Assembly: GCF_001855555.1 (NCBI RefSeq)
Contig: NZ_MKCT01000072.1
Location: 62,001 to 126,000 of the forward strand
Direction: 5' to 3'
Source of the DNA: Chromobacterium sphagni
Lineage (GTDB): Bacteria > Pseudomonadota > Gammaproteobacteria > Burkholderiales > Chromobacteriaceae
DNA length: 64,000 bases
The position numbers and the translations under genes are program-made. Position 1 is the first letter of the stretch. The number at the start of each line of letters is the position of its first letter. The notes beneath the pieces were generated by a model, which saw only the letters and a list, made by a program, of their open reading frames with translations, had not been told where the DNA came from and ran no database searches. Of the stretch, positions 36,753 through 45,658 are shown one piece after another.

Positions 36753-38150
36753 ATGAGTTTGATGCGCAAGAAGAGCGTCCAGGGCATGCTGGAAACCGCT
36801 CAGACTTCGCGCGGGCTGCGAAAAGAGCTCTCCGCGTTTGACCTTACCATGTTGGGCATCGGCGCCATCATCGGCACCGGCATCTTCGTGCTCACCGGCA
36901 CCGGCGCGACCATCGCCGGCCCCGGCCTGGTGCTGTCGTTTGTGATCAGCGCCTTCGCCTGCGGCTTCGCCGCCATGTGCTACGCCGAATTCGCCTCGAT
37001 GCTGCCGATTTCCGGCTCCACCTACACCTATGCCTACGCCACGCTGGGCGAGCTGATCGCCTGGATCATAGGCTGGGACCTGCTGCTGGAATACCTGCTG
37101 GCCTCTTCGGCGGTGTCGGTCGGCTGGTCCGGCTACTTCCAAAGCCTGTTGTCCGGCTTCGGCGTCAAGCTGCCGCAGGCGCTGACCGCCGCCGCCGGCT
37201 CGGTGCCGGGCAAGGATACCCTGTTCAACCTGCCAGCCTTCTGCATCGCGATGATCATCACCGCGCTGTTGGCCTTCGGCATCAAGGAATCCAAGCGCGT
37301 CAACAATATCGTGGTGCTGATCAAGGTGGCGGTGGTGCTGCTGTTCATCGCCATCGGCGTGTGGCACGTCAAGCCGGTCAACTGGCAGCCGGCGCTGCCG
37401 TTCGGCTTCTCCGGCGTGTTCCACGGCGCCGCCATCGTGTTCTTCAGCTTCATCGGCTTCGACGCCGTCACCTGCGCGGCGGAAGAAGTGAAGAACCCGG
37501 CCAAGGACATCCCGCGCGGGGTGATCTGGTCGCTGGCGGTATGTTCCATCCTGTACGTGGTGGTGGCCGCCATCATGACCGGCATCGTGCCCTATATGCA
37601 GTTCGCCGGGGTCGACCATCCAGTATCGCTTGCGCTGCAGGTCGCCAAGCTGGACTGGTTCGCCGGCTTCGTCGACCTGGGCGCCATCCTGGGCATGATG
37701 ACGGTGATCCTGGTGATGACCTATGGCCAGACCCGCATCCTGCTGGCGATGTCGCGCGACGGCCTGCTGCCCAAGATCTTCTCCGAGGTAAATCCCAAGT
37801 ATGGCACGCCGTACAAGGCTACCTGGCTGATCGGCTCCATCATCGCGCTGCTGGCCGGTTTCGTGCCGCTGCACACGCTGGCCGAGCTGGTCAACATCGG
37901 GACGCTGGCCGCCTTCTCGCTGATCGCGCTGTCGGTGATCGTGCTGAGGAAACGCGAACCGAACCTGCCGCGCAAGTTCGTCTGCCCGGCGGTGCCCACC
38001 ATCCCGGCGCTGGCGATCCTGTGCTGCGGGTTTCTGATGACCCAGCTGTCGCTGCTCACCTGGACCTGCTTCGCCGCCTGGCTGGTGATCGGTCTGGTGG
38101 TGTACTTCGGCTACTCGCGGCGCAATTCGCTGCTGCATAATCCGGCGTGA
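36753..38150 (+). CDS. APC-superfamily amino acid permease
   Basis: 465-aa inner-membrane transporter with about twelve hydrophobic segments. TM1 carries the substrate-binding GIGAIIGTGIFVLTG motif. It is closest to YfnA/CAT-type cationic or broad amino acid permeases (SGSTYTYAYATLGEL). The substrate is not certain. A long leader with a hairpin precedes it and a strong terminator follows. Confidence 0.9.
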   Translation: MSLMRKKSVQGMLETAQTSRGLRKELSAFDLTMLGIGAIIGTGIFVLTGTGATIAGPGLVLSFVISAFACGFAAMCYAEFASMLPISGSTYTYAYATLGELIAWIIGWDLLLEYLLASSAVSVGWSGYFQSLLSGFGVKLPQALTAAAGSVPGKDTLFNLPAFCIAMIITALLAFGIKESKRVNNIVVLIKVAVVLLFIAIGVWHVKPVNWQPALPFGFSGVFHGAAIVFFSFIGFDAVTCAAEEVKNPAKDIPRGVIWSLAVCSILYVVVAAIMTGIVPYMQFAGVDHPVSLALQVAKLDWFAGFVDLGAILGMMTVILVMTYGQTRILLAMSRDGLLPKIFSEVNPKYGTPYKATWLIGSIIALLAGFVPLHTLAELVNIGTLAAFSLIALSVIVLRKREPNLPRKFVCPAVPTIPALAILCCGFLMTQLSLLTWTCFAAWLVIGLVVYFGYSRRNSLLHNPA

Positions 38151-38182
38151 TCTCTTTCTCCGGCCATCGGCCGGCGGATGTG

Positions 38183-38217
38183 AAAAAGGCGAGACCGATG
38201 GCGGTTTCGCCTTTTTT
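38183..38217. terminator. bidirectional rho-independent terminator
   Basis: Stem AAAAAGGCGAGACCG / CGGTTTCGCCTTTTT with loop ATGG and flanking A and T runs, between the permease and the convergent membrane protein. Confidence 0.9.
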
Positions 38218-38243
38218 CATCTGCAGCGCGGGGGCGGCGCGGT

Positions 38244-38762
38244 TCAGGCCTTGGCCAGCGAGCGCGCCCAGCGCAGCAGGCCGACGGCGTAGGAGACGTA
38301 GTAGCCGGCCAAGGTGGCGAAGATCAGCAAGGTGACCGGGTGGGCGATGAAGCCCGAGGGCGGCGAGGAGAGCGAGCCGCCGGACAGGTAGAGCCCGGCC
38401 AGGCGGTAGACGATGCGGCCGATGAACAGCAGCGACAGCGCAATGCCCAGGTGTGCGCTGGGCGTGTAAAAGCGGCCTTGCTCCGAGGCCTCGAACTTCG
38501 TCAACCGTATTCCGTAGCGGCCCAACAGCGTGCCGATGACCGCGCCTGCCAGCAGCATCAGCAATTTTTCCGGCTGTCCCAGCGATGCCTGCGCCAGATA
38601 AACGAGCAAGATGGGAAAGACGGCCACGGTCAGCCACGGACGGACGGGCGACAGCCGTTGCCGCCCCACCATGCGGCGTATGCGCGAGTACAGTCGCCAG
38701 ACAACCAGCGCGGCGATGCCCAGCGAGGGGAGCAGGGACGGATGGATGGCGAGAGTTGTCAT
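38244..38762 (-). CDS. CcdC-like (DUF1453-type) membrane protein
   Basis: 172-aa protein with four to five hydrophobic segments and the conserved GTLLGRYGIRLTKFEASEQG loop of DUF1453-like proteins. The function is unknown. The start at 38762 puts the first membrane segment at the N-terminus; the frame extends 61 codons further into Arg/Pro-rich sequence that is not protein-like. The ribosome site is weak. Confidence 0.7.
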   Translation of the reverse strand: MTTLAIHPSLLPSLGIAALVVWRLYSRIRRMVGRQRLSPVRPWLTVAVFPILLVYLAQASLGQPEKLLMLLAGAVIGTLLGRYGIRLTKFEASEQGRFYTPSAHLGIALSLLFIGRIVYRLAGLYLSGGSLSSPPSGFIAHPVTLLIFATLAGYYVSYAVGLLRWARSLAKA

Positions 38763-39040
38763 ATTGTGGCGAGCGTGTCCGGTGGTTTCAATTTGGCGGC
38801 AGCCTGGGCTGCGCGCCGGATGCGATGGCGGCCGTCCCGTCGCGATGAGGCGCGCTGTGCCGGATGGAAGCCGGCCGTGTCTGCGCAGGGGGCGTTGTCG
38901 GAAGTTTATACTCCCATATGTCATGACGGGCGGCAGGCTTGCCATAACCCGGAGCCGGGACGGCGGGTGCTATTGGCGGGACTGGTTGTCTGCTATCCGA
39001 CTGGACGCTGTGGCGAATATGGCTGCGCGCAGGGGGCGGG

Positions 39041-39077
39041 AAAAAGCAAAAATGCCGCCCGCTGGGACGCGGACGGC
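39041..39077 (-). terminator. rho-independent terminator of the HtrA-type protease gene
   Basis: Reverse-strand 9-bp stem GCCGTCCGC / GCGGGCGGC (one G-T pair) with a 6-base loop, then ATTTTTG. The rest of the 346-base gap 38763-39108 shows no gene; it holds the promoter of the membrane-protein gene. Confidence 0.75.
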
Positions 39078-39108
39078 GTTTGCTTGCGCCAGGGGCGGAC
39101 GGCGCGGC

Positions 39109-40590
39109 TTAGTCGGTGCGCAGCGCGATGAACAGCACCGATTCGCCGCGCTTCACCAGCAGCGCGGCATGGCCGCCGGCGCCGGACAGCGCTTTTTCGA
39201 AGGCGTTGATGCTGGTGATGTCGCTCTGGTTGAGGCCCATGATGATGTCGCCGGGCTGCAGGCCGGAGCGGGCCGCCGGACCCTGCGCCTTCTGGATCAG
39301 CAGGCCGCCGTGTATGCCCAGGTCGGCGCGCTGCTCCGGCGTCAGCTCGGACAGCGTCAGGCCCAGCTTGCCGAACTGGTAGCCTTGCGGCACGGTGTCG
39401 TTGGCGGGCTTGGTCGGGTTGCCGGCATCCGGGGCCTGTTCCACCAGCGTGGCTTCCAGCGTCTTTTCAAAACCCTTGCGCCAGACCAGCAGCTTGATCT
39501 TGGTGCCCGGTCCCAGCGCGCCCACCAGCATCGGCAGGTCCTTGGAGCTGTCTATCGCCTGGGTGTTGAGCTTGAGGATAATGTCGCCGGGCTGCAGGCC
39601 GGCCTTGGCCGCCGGACCTTTCGGATCCACCCGCACCACCAGCGCGCCGGCCGGGCGCGGCAGGCCGAACGATTGCGCCAGCTCCTGCGTCACTTCCTGG
39701 ATGTTGATGCCCAGCTGGCCGCGGCTGACCTTGCCCTTGGTCTTCAACTGGTCCACCACCTGCATCGCCAGGTCGATCGGGATGGCGAAGGAGATGCCCA
39801 TGAAGCCGCCGGAACGGCTGTAAATCTGCGAGTTGATGCCGACCACTTCGCCCCGCAGATTGAACAGCGGGCCGCCGGAGTTGCCGGGGTTGATCGCCAC
39901 ATCGGTCTGGATGAAGGGCACCAGGGTTTCGTCCGGCAGGCTGCGGCCCTTGGCCGAGACGATGCCGGCGGTGACGGTGTTGTCGAAGCCGAACGGCGCG
40001 CCGATGGCGGCCACCCACTCGCCTACCTTCAGGTCGGCGGGGTTGCCTATCTTGGCCACCGGCAGATCGGCGGCTTCCACCTTCAGCAGGGCCACGTCGC
40101 TGCGCTTGTCCAGGCCCACCAGCTTGGCACGCAGTTCGCGTTTGTCGGTCAGCATCACGCGGATCTGGCCGCCGTCCGCCACCACGTGGGCGTTGGTCAG
40201 GACAAAGCCGTCGCTGCTGATGATGAAGCCGGAACCGTAGGAAATGCTTTCCTCCGGCGTCTGCTCCTGCTGCTGCGGCTGGTTGGGCATGAAGCGGCGG
40301 AAGAAGTCGTACAGCGGGTCGTCTTCCGGCACCGGGAAGGGCATATTGCTGCTTTGCTGCGGCGCGGCGTTTTCGCGGGTGGTCTGGATATTGACCACCG
40401 CCGGGCCATCGCGGCTGACCAACTGGGTGAAGTCCGGCAGCAACATGGCCACGCGGCCATCCTGCTGGGCGGGTATGGCGACGGGGGCGGGCTGGCTGCT
40501 GCCTTTGACGAATTGCTCGATCCTGTCACAGCCGGACAGTAACGACGCTGCGAGCAGAGCGCCGGCCATGATTCGGAGATTCGTAGTCAC
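39109..40590 (-). CDS. Do/HtrA family serine protease, predicted lipoprotein
   Basis: 493-aa periplasmic protease-chaperone of the DegP/MucD type. Trypsin-like triad: His in TNAHVVAD, Asp in KRSDVALLK, Ser in NPGNSGGPL; two PDZ domains follow (from about 285 and 395, both with GLQPGDII). The N-terminus is a lipoprotein signal, LLSGC with acylated C21, unlike E. coli DegP. The GTG at 40590 is preferred because AAAGGA lies 6 bases upstream. A linker of about 60 residues precedes the protease domain. Confidence 0.92.
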   Translation of the reverse strand: MTTNLRIMAGALLAASLLSGCDRIEQFVKGSSQPAPVAIPAQQDGRVAMLLPDFTQLVSRDGPAVVNIQTTRENAAPQQSSNMPFPVPEDDPLYDFFRRFMPNQPQQQEQTPEESISYGSGFIISSDGFVLTNAHVVADGGQIRVMLTDKRELRAKLVGLDKRSDVALLKVEAADLPVAKIGNPADLKVGEWVAAIGAPFGFDNTVTAGIVSAKGRSLPDETLVPFIQTDVAINPGNSGGPLFNLRGEVVGINSQIYSRSGGFMGISFAIPIDLAMQVVDQLKTKGKVSRGQLGINIQEVTQELAQSFGLPRPAGALVVRVDPKGPAAKAGLQPGDIILKLNTQAIDSSKDLPMLVGALGPGTKIKLLVWRKGFEKTLEATLVEQAPDAGNPTKPANDTVPQGYQFGKLGLTLSELTPEQRADLGIHGGLLIQKAQGPAARSGLQPGDIIMGLNQSDITSINAFEKALSGAGGHAALLVKRGESVLFIALRTD

Positions 40591-40693
40591 AGGCAATCCT
40601 TTTAGTCTGACCATCTGACATCAGATGGGGGCGTGGCGGAGTTTTTGCAATTCCGGCTTTGTCATCGGCGCTGCGGTTCCCGCTCCGCTTTTA

Positions 40694-41326
40694 TCATAAC
40701 GGTTTTGCCGGATATTCGCAGAGGTCGGCGATGATGCAGCGCTGGCATTCCGGCTTGCGAGCCTTGCAAACATAGCGGCCAAGCAGGATCAGCCAGTGGT
40801 GGGCATCCACCTTGAATTCGGCCGGGACGAACTTTTCCAGTTTGTCCTCCACCTCGCGCACATCCTTGCCCGGCGCGATCCGGGTGCGGTTGGACACGCG
40901 GAAGATGTGGGTGTCCACGGCGATGGTGGGCTGGCCGAAGGCGGTGTTGAGCACCACGTTGGCGGTTTTGCGGCCCACCCCAGGCAGCGCCTCCAGCGCC
41001 TCGCGCGTTTGCGGCACTTCGCCGCCGTGCTTTTCCAGCAGCAGATGACAGGTGGCGATCACGTTCTTCGCCTTGGTGCGGTAGAGGCCTATGGTCTTGA
41101 TGAAGTCGGACAGGCTTTCCTCGCCCAGCGCCAGCATCGCGGCGGGGGTGTTGGCCACCGGATACAGCCGGCGGGTGGCCTTGTTGACGCCGACGTCGGT
41201 GGCCTGGGCCGACAGCAGCACCGAAATCAGCAGTTCGAACGGCGAGCTGTACTCCAGTTCGGTGGCGGGGTGCGGATTGGCGTCGCGCAGGCGCTGGAAA
41301 ATCTCTTTGCGTTTGGCGGCGTTCAC
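40694..41326 (-). CDS. nth: endonuclease III
   Basis: 210-aa DNA glycosylase/AP lyase for oxidised pyrimidines. The helix-hairpin-helix LPGVGRKTA contains the catalytic Lys, [11 protein letters not shown] the catalytic Asp, and the C-terminus has the C-X6-C-X2-C-X5-C iron-sulfur loop. It overlaps the rnfB stop by 4 bases, an rnfB-nth arrangement also seen in other Proteobacteria. Confidence 0.97.
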   Translation of the reverse strand: MNAAKRKEIFQRLRDANPHPATELEYSSPFELLISVLLSAQATDVGVNKATRRLYPVANTPAAMLALGEESLSDFIKTIGLYRTKAKNVIATCHLLLEKHGGEVPQTREALEALPGVGRKTANVVLNTAFGQPTIAVDTHIFRVSNRTRIAPGKDVREVEDKLEKFVPAEFKVDAHHWLILLGRYVCKARKPECQRCIIADLCEYPAKPL

Positions 41327-42105
41327 TTCTTGTCCTTGTCTGCTTGATCCTGTTCGGCGCGCATGGCGGCGGCGCGCTCCATGGCGGCGCGTATCAGCGC
41401 CATCTTGTCGTTGGCGGCAAGCGCGGGCGGCGCGCTGGCGGCCTGCTGCTTGGCCCGCTCCATCGCGCGGCGTATCAGTTCATTCTTGTCCTCGGCTTCG
41501 GCCGCCGGCTGGGCGGCGGCGGGCTGGTGGCCGGGAGCTGTGGCGGCAGCCGGGGCGGCAACGGCGGCGCGCTCGGCCAGGCGACGGGCTTTGTCGGCTT
41601 GCTCTCGCGCCTGGCGCGTCTGGCGCCGCTGGTAGCGCATGCGCGCCTGGCCGGCGCGCGCCATCACGCGCTCGCGTTTGTCGTCGGCCGGGTCGGCCAC
41701 CGGCGCCATGTCGATGCAGTCCACTGGACAGGGCGCCAGGCACAGTTCGCAGCCGGTGCATTCCGCCGCTATCACGGTGTGCATCTGCTTGGCGGCGCCG
41801 ACGATGGCATCCACCGGACAGGCCTGGATGCACAGCGTACAGCCTATGCAGCTGTCTTCGCGGATATAGGCCAATGCGCGCGGCTTGGGCTGGGGCGCGT
41901 CCGGCGCAAACGGAATGGCCGGCTGCCGCAGCAACTCCGCTAGCGCCCGGATGCCATCCTCGCCGCCCGGCGGGCAGCGGTTGATGGGATCGCGGCCCTC
42001 CGCCAGCGCCTCGGCGTACGGACGACAGCCGGCGTGGCCGCACTGACCGCACTGGGTCTGGGGCAGGAGGGCGTCGATCCGTTCGACTAGGGTGATCACG
42101 GGCAT
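41323..42105 (-). CDS. rnfB: RnfB-type electron transport ferredoxin
   Basis: 260-aa iron-sulfur protein: N-terminal Fe4 domain ([18 protein letters not shown] with a later Cys in NRCPPGG) and two 4Fe-4S ferredoxin motifs ([12 protein letters not shown] and [12 protein letters not shown]). The usual N-terminal membrane helix is absent, and no other rnf genes are adjacent. The C-terminus is a basic coiled coil with two similar units ([20 protein letters not shown]). An ATG at 42120 is an alternative start. It probably supplies electrons or clusters to a soluble partner; it is translationally coupled to nth. Confidence 0.85.
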   Translation of the reverse strand: MPVITLVERIDALLPQTQCGQCGHAGCRPYAEALAEGRDPINRCPPGGEDGIRALAELLRQPAIPFAPDAPQPKPRALAYIREDSCIGCTLCIQACPVDAIVGAAKQMHTVIAAECTGCELCLAPCPVDCIDMAPVADPADDKRERVMARAGQARMRYQRRQTRQAREQADKARRLAERAAVAAPAAATAPGHQPAAAQPAAEAEDKNELIRRAMERAKQQAASAPPALAANDKMALIRAAMERAAAMRAEQDQADKDKK

Positions 42106-42206
42106 GCTGGCGGATTCCATTTGAAAAACCGTTAATTATCGTCGCTAGCCGCTTTCCCTTCAACACCCGGTCTGCGGCGGGGCGCGGGAATGTCATGCGT
42201 GCGGCC

Positions 42207-43091
42207 TCAAGCGGCCGCCAGCAGCCGCGCCTCCAGCTTGTCCAGCAGGATGCGGCGCAACTGCTCCGCCGCCGCGGGCAGGGGCGTCTGCGCCCGCTGC
42301 AGCGCCAGCTCCAGCCGTGGCAGCGGCGGCAAGCCGCATTCGTTCGGAGCCAGCGCGCGCAGATCCGGCGGCAGCCCAAGCGTTGAGCGCACGCTGAGGC
42401 CCAGGCCGCCGCGCACTGCGGACCACAAGCCGGCCAGGCTGCTGCCGCTGACCGCGATTCGCCAGGGGAGGCCGGCCTGGTCCAGCGCGTCGAAGACCAG
42501 TCGCCGCACCAGGCAGGGCGCGTCGAACAGGATCAATGGCAGCGGCCGTCCATCCATTCTGGCGGGCGTCTCTTTTGTACCTATCCAGTGCAATTGCGCC
42601 TGACCCAGCCTGTCCTGATGCGGCCATGCCGTCCCATCGATCCATAGCAGGGCCAGATCCAGCTGGCCGTTTTGCAGCGCCTGCCCCAGGTCCAGGCTGC
42701 GGCCCACTCTCACCTCCACGTGCACGTCAGGGTAGGCGCGAGCGAAGCGGCCCAGCGTTTCCGGCAGCAGGTTCTCGCCGAAGTCTTCGGCCAGACCCAA
42801 CCGCACGCTGCCCGCCAGCGCGGTGCCGCGCACCGCCAGCACCGCCTCGTCGTTCAATTCCAGCAGCCTGCGGGCGTAGGACAGCAGGACCTCGCCGGCC
42901 GGCGTCAGCTGCAAGCCGCGGCCGCTCTTTTGCAGGATGGCCACGCCGGCTTGCTCTTCCAGCTTCTTCATCTGGGCGCTGACGGCCGAACTGGAGCGTC
43001 CCAGCTTGTCCGCCGCGCGGGCGAAGCTGCCCAGCTCCATGCCGCTGGCCAGGCTGGCCAGCACATCCAGATCCAGTAGGGTGCGCCGCAT
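42207..43091 (-). CDS. LysR-type transcriptional regulator
   Basis: 294-aa LysR protein: winged helix with SFARAADKLGRSSSAVSAQMKKLE, then an effector domain. It is divergent from a broken carboxymuconolactone decarboxylase gene, a tautomerase and a DUF4865 gene, an arrangement I know from other Proteobacteria in which LysR controls this trio. The 106-base gap is AT-rich. Confidence 0.9.
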   Translation of the reverse strand: MRRTLLDLDVLASLASGMELGSFARAADKLGRSSSAVSAQMKKLEEQAGVAILQKSGRGLQLTPAGEVLLSYARRLLELNDEAVLAVRGTALAGSVRLGLAEDFGENLLPETLGRFARAYPDVHVEVRVGRSLDLGQALQNGQLDLALLWIDGTAWPHQDRLGQAQLHWIGTKETPARMDGRPLPLILFDAPCLVRRLVFDALDQAGLPWRIAVSGSSLAGLWSAVRGGLGLSVRSTLGLPPDLRALAPNECGLPPLPRLELALQRAQTPLPAAAEQLRRILLDKLEARLLAAA

Positions 43092-43197
43092 GATTATCGT
43101 CCTGATTTTTGGAATTATTAATGAAAATATATCTGATTTTCAGGATGGTTGCGCCGGATTACAGTGCAAGGGCAGATCCACTCTTCAGGAGCCCACG

Positions 43198-43465
43198 ATG
43201 TTTTCCATCACCGAAGCCCTGCCCAGGCTGACGCCCAAGCTGGCGGAGTTATCGCAGCAGGCCTTGTTTGACGACGTCTGGCTGCGGCCCGGCCTCAGTC
43301 GGCGCGAGCGCAGCCAGATCGCCATTGAGCCGCGGCCTAGATAACGGCTTGACGCGGGACGAACCGGCGGAGACGCTGACTCATCTGGCTTTCTACGCCG
43401 GCTGGCCGGCCGCCGCCGCGCTGTCGCCGCTCGACGCCGCCTTGCAAACCCTGGAACAGAACTGA
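43198..43465 (+). pseudogene. carboxymuconolactone decarboxylase-family gene, internally deleted and frameshifted
   Basis: An ATG with AGGAG starts FSITEALPRLTPKLAELSQ, like an AhpD/CMD protein, and reads to RRERSQIA before hitting a stop at 43342-43344. The family's C-terminal half resumes in the +1 frame as LDNGLTRDEPAETLTHLAFYAGWPAA. Between them the usual central segment of about 20-25 residues, expected to hold part of the active site, is missing. The two defects together indicate a dead gene rather than a sequencing slip. Confidence 0.75.
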
Positions 43466-43475
43466 GGAGAGCAAT

Positions 43476-43883
43476 ATGCCTTATGCCCGAATTTCCCTAT
43501 TGAAAGGCAAGTCGCCGGAATATCTCCGCGCGCTGGCCGACGGCGTCCACCAGGCGATGGTGGAGTGCTTCGCGGTGCCGCAGGCCGATCGATTTCAGAT
43601 CATCCATCAGCATGAGCCGGGTGAATTGATCTTCGACCGCGATTACGGCGGCGGCCCGCGCTCGGACGATTTCGCGCTGGTGGCCATCCAGACCGGCAGG
43701 CCGCGCACCGGCGAAGCCAAGGCCGCGCTGTTTGCGCGGATGGCGGCGATCCTGGCCGAGTCGCCCGGTCTGGCGCCGGCCGATCTGCTGGTGGTGGTGT
43801 CCGACGGCGAGATGGAGAACTGGTCGTTCAGCCATGGCCGTCAGGCCTCGACATTGAGCGCGCAGGAATTGCGGCCATGCTGA
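43476..43883 (+). CDS. tautomerase superfamily protein
   Basis: 135-aa protein with the catalytic N-terminal proline after Met (M-P-YARISLLKG) and the family pattern up to DLLVVVSDGEMENWSF. The length suits the MSAD/Tautomerase_2 type. The natural substrate is unknown. It overlaps the DUF4865 start by 7 bases and follows the broken CMD gene by 10 bases, so it was probably translated as part of a three-gene unit. Confidence 0.85.
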   Translation: MPYARISLLKGKSPEYLRALADGVHQAMVECFAVPQADRFQIIHQHEPGELIFDRDYGGGPRSDDFALVAIQTGRPRTGEAKAALFARMAAILAESPGLAPADLLVVVSDGEMENWSFSHGRQASTLSAQELRPC

Positions 43884-44449
43884 CCATGCGCTACCAGATC
43901 CAGCTGCCCGCCGATTACGCCATGTCGGCCATAGAAAAGCGCATCGCTGAGCGCGGCCATCTTACCGACGGCCTGCCGGGGCTGGCGTTCAAGGCCTATC
44001 TGTATGGCGCCAAGGGCGATGAGGAAACCCGATCCGCCAGCAATAGCTATGCGCCCTTCTATTTATGGCGGCGGGCGGAAGGCATGCGCGACTTTCTCTC
44101 CGGGCCGGGTTTCGCCGGTTTGTGCGAGGCCTTTGGCCGGCCGGCGGTGGAGGGCGGCCTGGCCTGGTGCGGGGAGTGGCGAGAGGACGTGCCTGCAGCC
44201 CGCTTTGCCATGGTGGAGCGCCTGCCGCTGGACGCCGGGCTGGCGCTGGAGTCCGAACGGGCGATCCAGGCCGACTGGCGCCGCCGGCAACTGGCCGCGC
44301 CGGATGTGCTGGCGGCGGTGGCGGGGTTTGATCCGGCGGGCTGGGCGCTGACGCGGCTGCTGTTGCTGAGGGGGTTGCCGGCGGCTATGCCTTCATCTGG
44401 CGCCCTGCTTTACCGGGTGGGGCGCATTTCGCCGGGCGGGCGGGACTGA
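43877..44449 (+). CDS. DUF4865 family protein
   Basis: 190-aa soluble protein; the start RYQIQLPADYAMSAIEKRI and the segment AFKAYLYG followed by YAPFYLWR match what I know of DUF4865 proteins, which co-occur with LysR, CMD and tautomerase genes. The function is unknown; the fold resembles a ferredoxin-like dimeric barrel. It overlaps the tautomerase stop. Confidence 0.8.
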   Translation: MLTMRYQIQLPADYAMSAIEKRIAERGHLTDGLPGLAFKAYLYGAKGDEETRSASNSYAPFYLWRRAEGMRDFLSGPGFAGLCEAFGRPAVEGGLAWCGEWREDVPAARFAMVERLPLDAGLALESERAIQADWRRRQLAAPDVLAAVAGFDPAGWALTRLLLLRGLPAAMPSSGALLYRVGRISPGGRD

Positions 44450-44483
44450 GCGAGGTCATGCCGGATGCCGCGTCCCGCCGGGT

Positions 44484-45461
44484 TCACATCGGCACGAACA
44501 GCGTCAGCCAGGCGTTCCAGCCGGAGGTGCGGTTCTTGGCGTCGAATTCGTCGTAGGCCTTCAGGTTGACGTACCACTTCTTCTTGCCCACCGGGAAGAA
44601 ATAACCCATTTGCGGCCCCAGAGCGGCCACCTGCGATTTCAGGTTCTTGTTGCCGATGCCGGGGGCGTCGTCGTTGCTCAACTGGTGGTAGGCATAGCCG
44701 ACCAGGCCGATATGGAAGTCTTCGTTGAGGAACTGCGACAGCGAGACGTCGAGGTGGACGTCGGCTCCGTTGCGGTAGTCGGTGTCAGGGTTCTTCTGGT
44801 TGAGGGTGAGGCCCAGCACCGCGGAGAATTCGGTGCCGGATTGGGTGTTCAGATAGGTGTAGCCGCCGCCGGCATCGTACGACCAGTGATTGCTGCCCAG
44901 ATTGGCGTCCCGGTTCGGATCATAGGCGCCGACCGGGATGCCCACGGTGGCATAGGCCAGGTAATTGTGATTTGCCCGGTTCCATTTCAGCGTCGCCATC
45001 GGGTAAAGGTCGCCGATGCCGTCGCGCGAGTCGTCGCTGCTTTGACTGCGGGGCTTGCCGCGCGCATTGGTGGTGTTGGTCTGGGTATAGACCTCGGCGC
45101 GGCCGTAGAGCCCGGTCAGCGACACGGCGGCTTGCGCGCCGGCGACCGGCGTGGCGAAGGTGTAGGTGGGTGAAATGAACAGCAGGTCGTTCGGCGTGCT
45201 CAGTTGCGAGTCCGTGGTGCGGCCGCGCAGGCTCTTGCGGGTTTTCTCCGAGTTGGCGTCGGCATGGTAGGCGCTGAACGACCATGACAGGCCGGGATCG
45301 TTCGGCACCGCGGCGAAGGTGCCGATTTGGCCGGGTTGCCAGAAACTCATCCCGCCTTCGTCGGCATGCGCGTGAGCCGCGAAGAGGAAGCAGGCGGCCA
45401 GGCAGGCGTTCAGCAACGGATGTTTTGCCAGCGATGGGATGGCCAGTCTTTTTTTCATCAT
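44484..45461 (-). CDS. MetA-pathway phenol-degradation-type outer-membrane protein
   Basis: 325-aa exported beta-rich protein: signal peptide ending HAHADE, then ISPTYTFATPVAG and GYTYLNTQSGTEFSAVLGLTLNQ typical of the Phenol_MetA_deg family, with a C-terminal hydrophobic-aromatic end. Such proteins are thought to be outer-membrane channels for hydrophobic compounds. No catabolic genes adjoin it, so the substrate is unknown. Confidence 0.8.
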   Translation of the reverse strand: MMKKRLAIPSLAKHPLLNACLAACFLFAAHAHADEGGMSFWQPGQIGTFAAVPNDPGLSWSFSAYHADANSEKTRKSLRGRTTDSQLSTPNDLLFISPTYTFATPVAGAQAAVSLTGLYGRAEVYTQTNTTNARGKPRSQSSDDSRDGIGDLYPMATLKWNRANHNYLAYATVGIPVGAYDPNRDANLGSNHWSYDAGGGYTYLNTQSGTEFSAVLGLTLNQKNPDTDYRNGADVHLDVSLSQFLNEDFHIGLVGYAYHQLSNDDAPGIGNKNLKSQVAALGPQMGYFFPVGKKKWYVNLKAYDEFDAKNRTSGWNAWLTLFVPM

Positions 45462-45613
45462 GAAAACTCTTGGTAACGCTGTTTATTTATGTTCCGCAGT
45501 GCTGAATGGGCAGATTTGGCCGGCGAGGCGCTGCAGGGCTATGCCGGACGAGTTTCGCACAATCTCATGCCGGATAGTAGGGACGGGGCCGCGCCGCGCG
45601 ATGGGGCGCGATG

Positions 45614-45646
45614 AAAAAAGCCGGGGCCGCTTGACGGCCCCGGCTT
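45614..45646 (-). terminator. rho-independent terminator of acs
   Basis: 12-bp perfect stem AAGCCGGGGCCG / CGGCCCCGGCTT with a 5-base loop; on the reverse strand it is followed by six T residues, 13 bases after the acs stop. Confidence 0.95.
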
Positions 45647-45658
45647 GACTGGATGGAC

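Noticed and set aside
36693-38138. 481-codon reverse ORF over the amino acid permease
   Set aside because: Antisense shadow of a clear twelve-segment transporter; its composition is highly biased.
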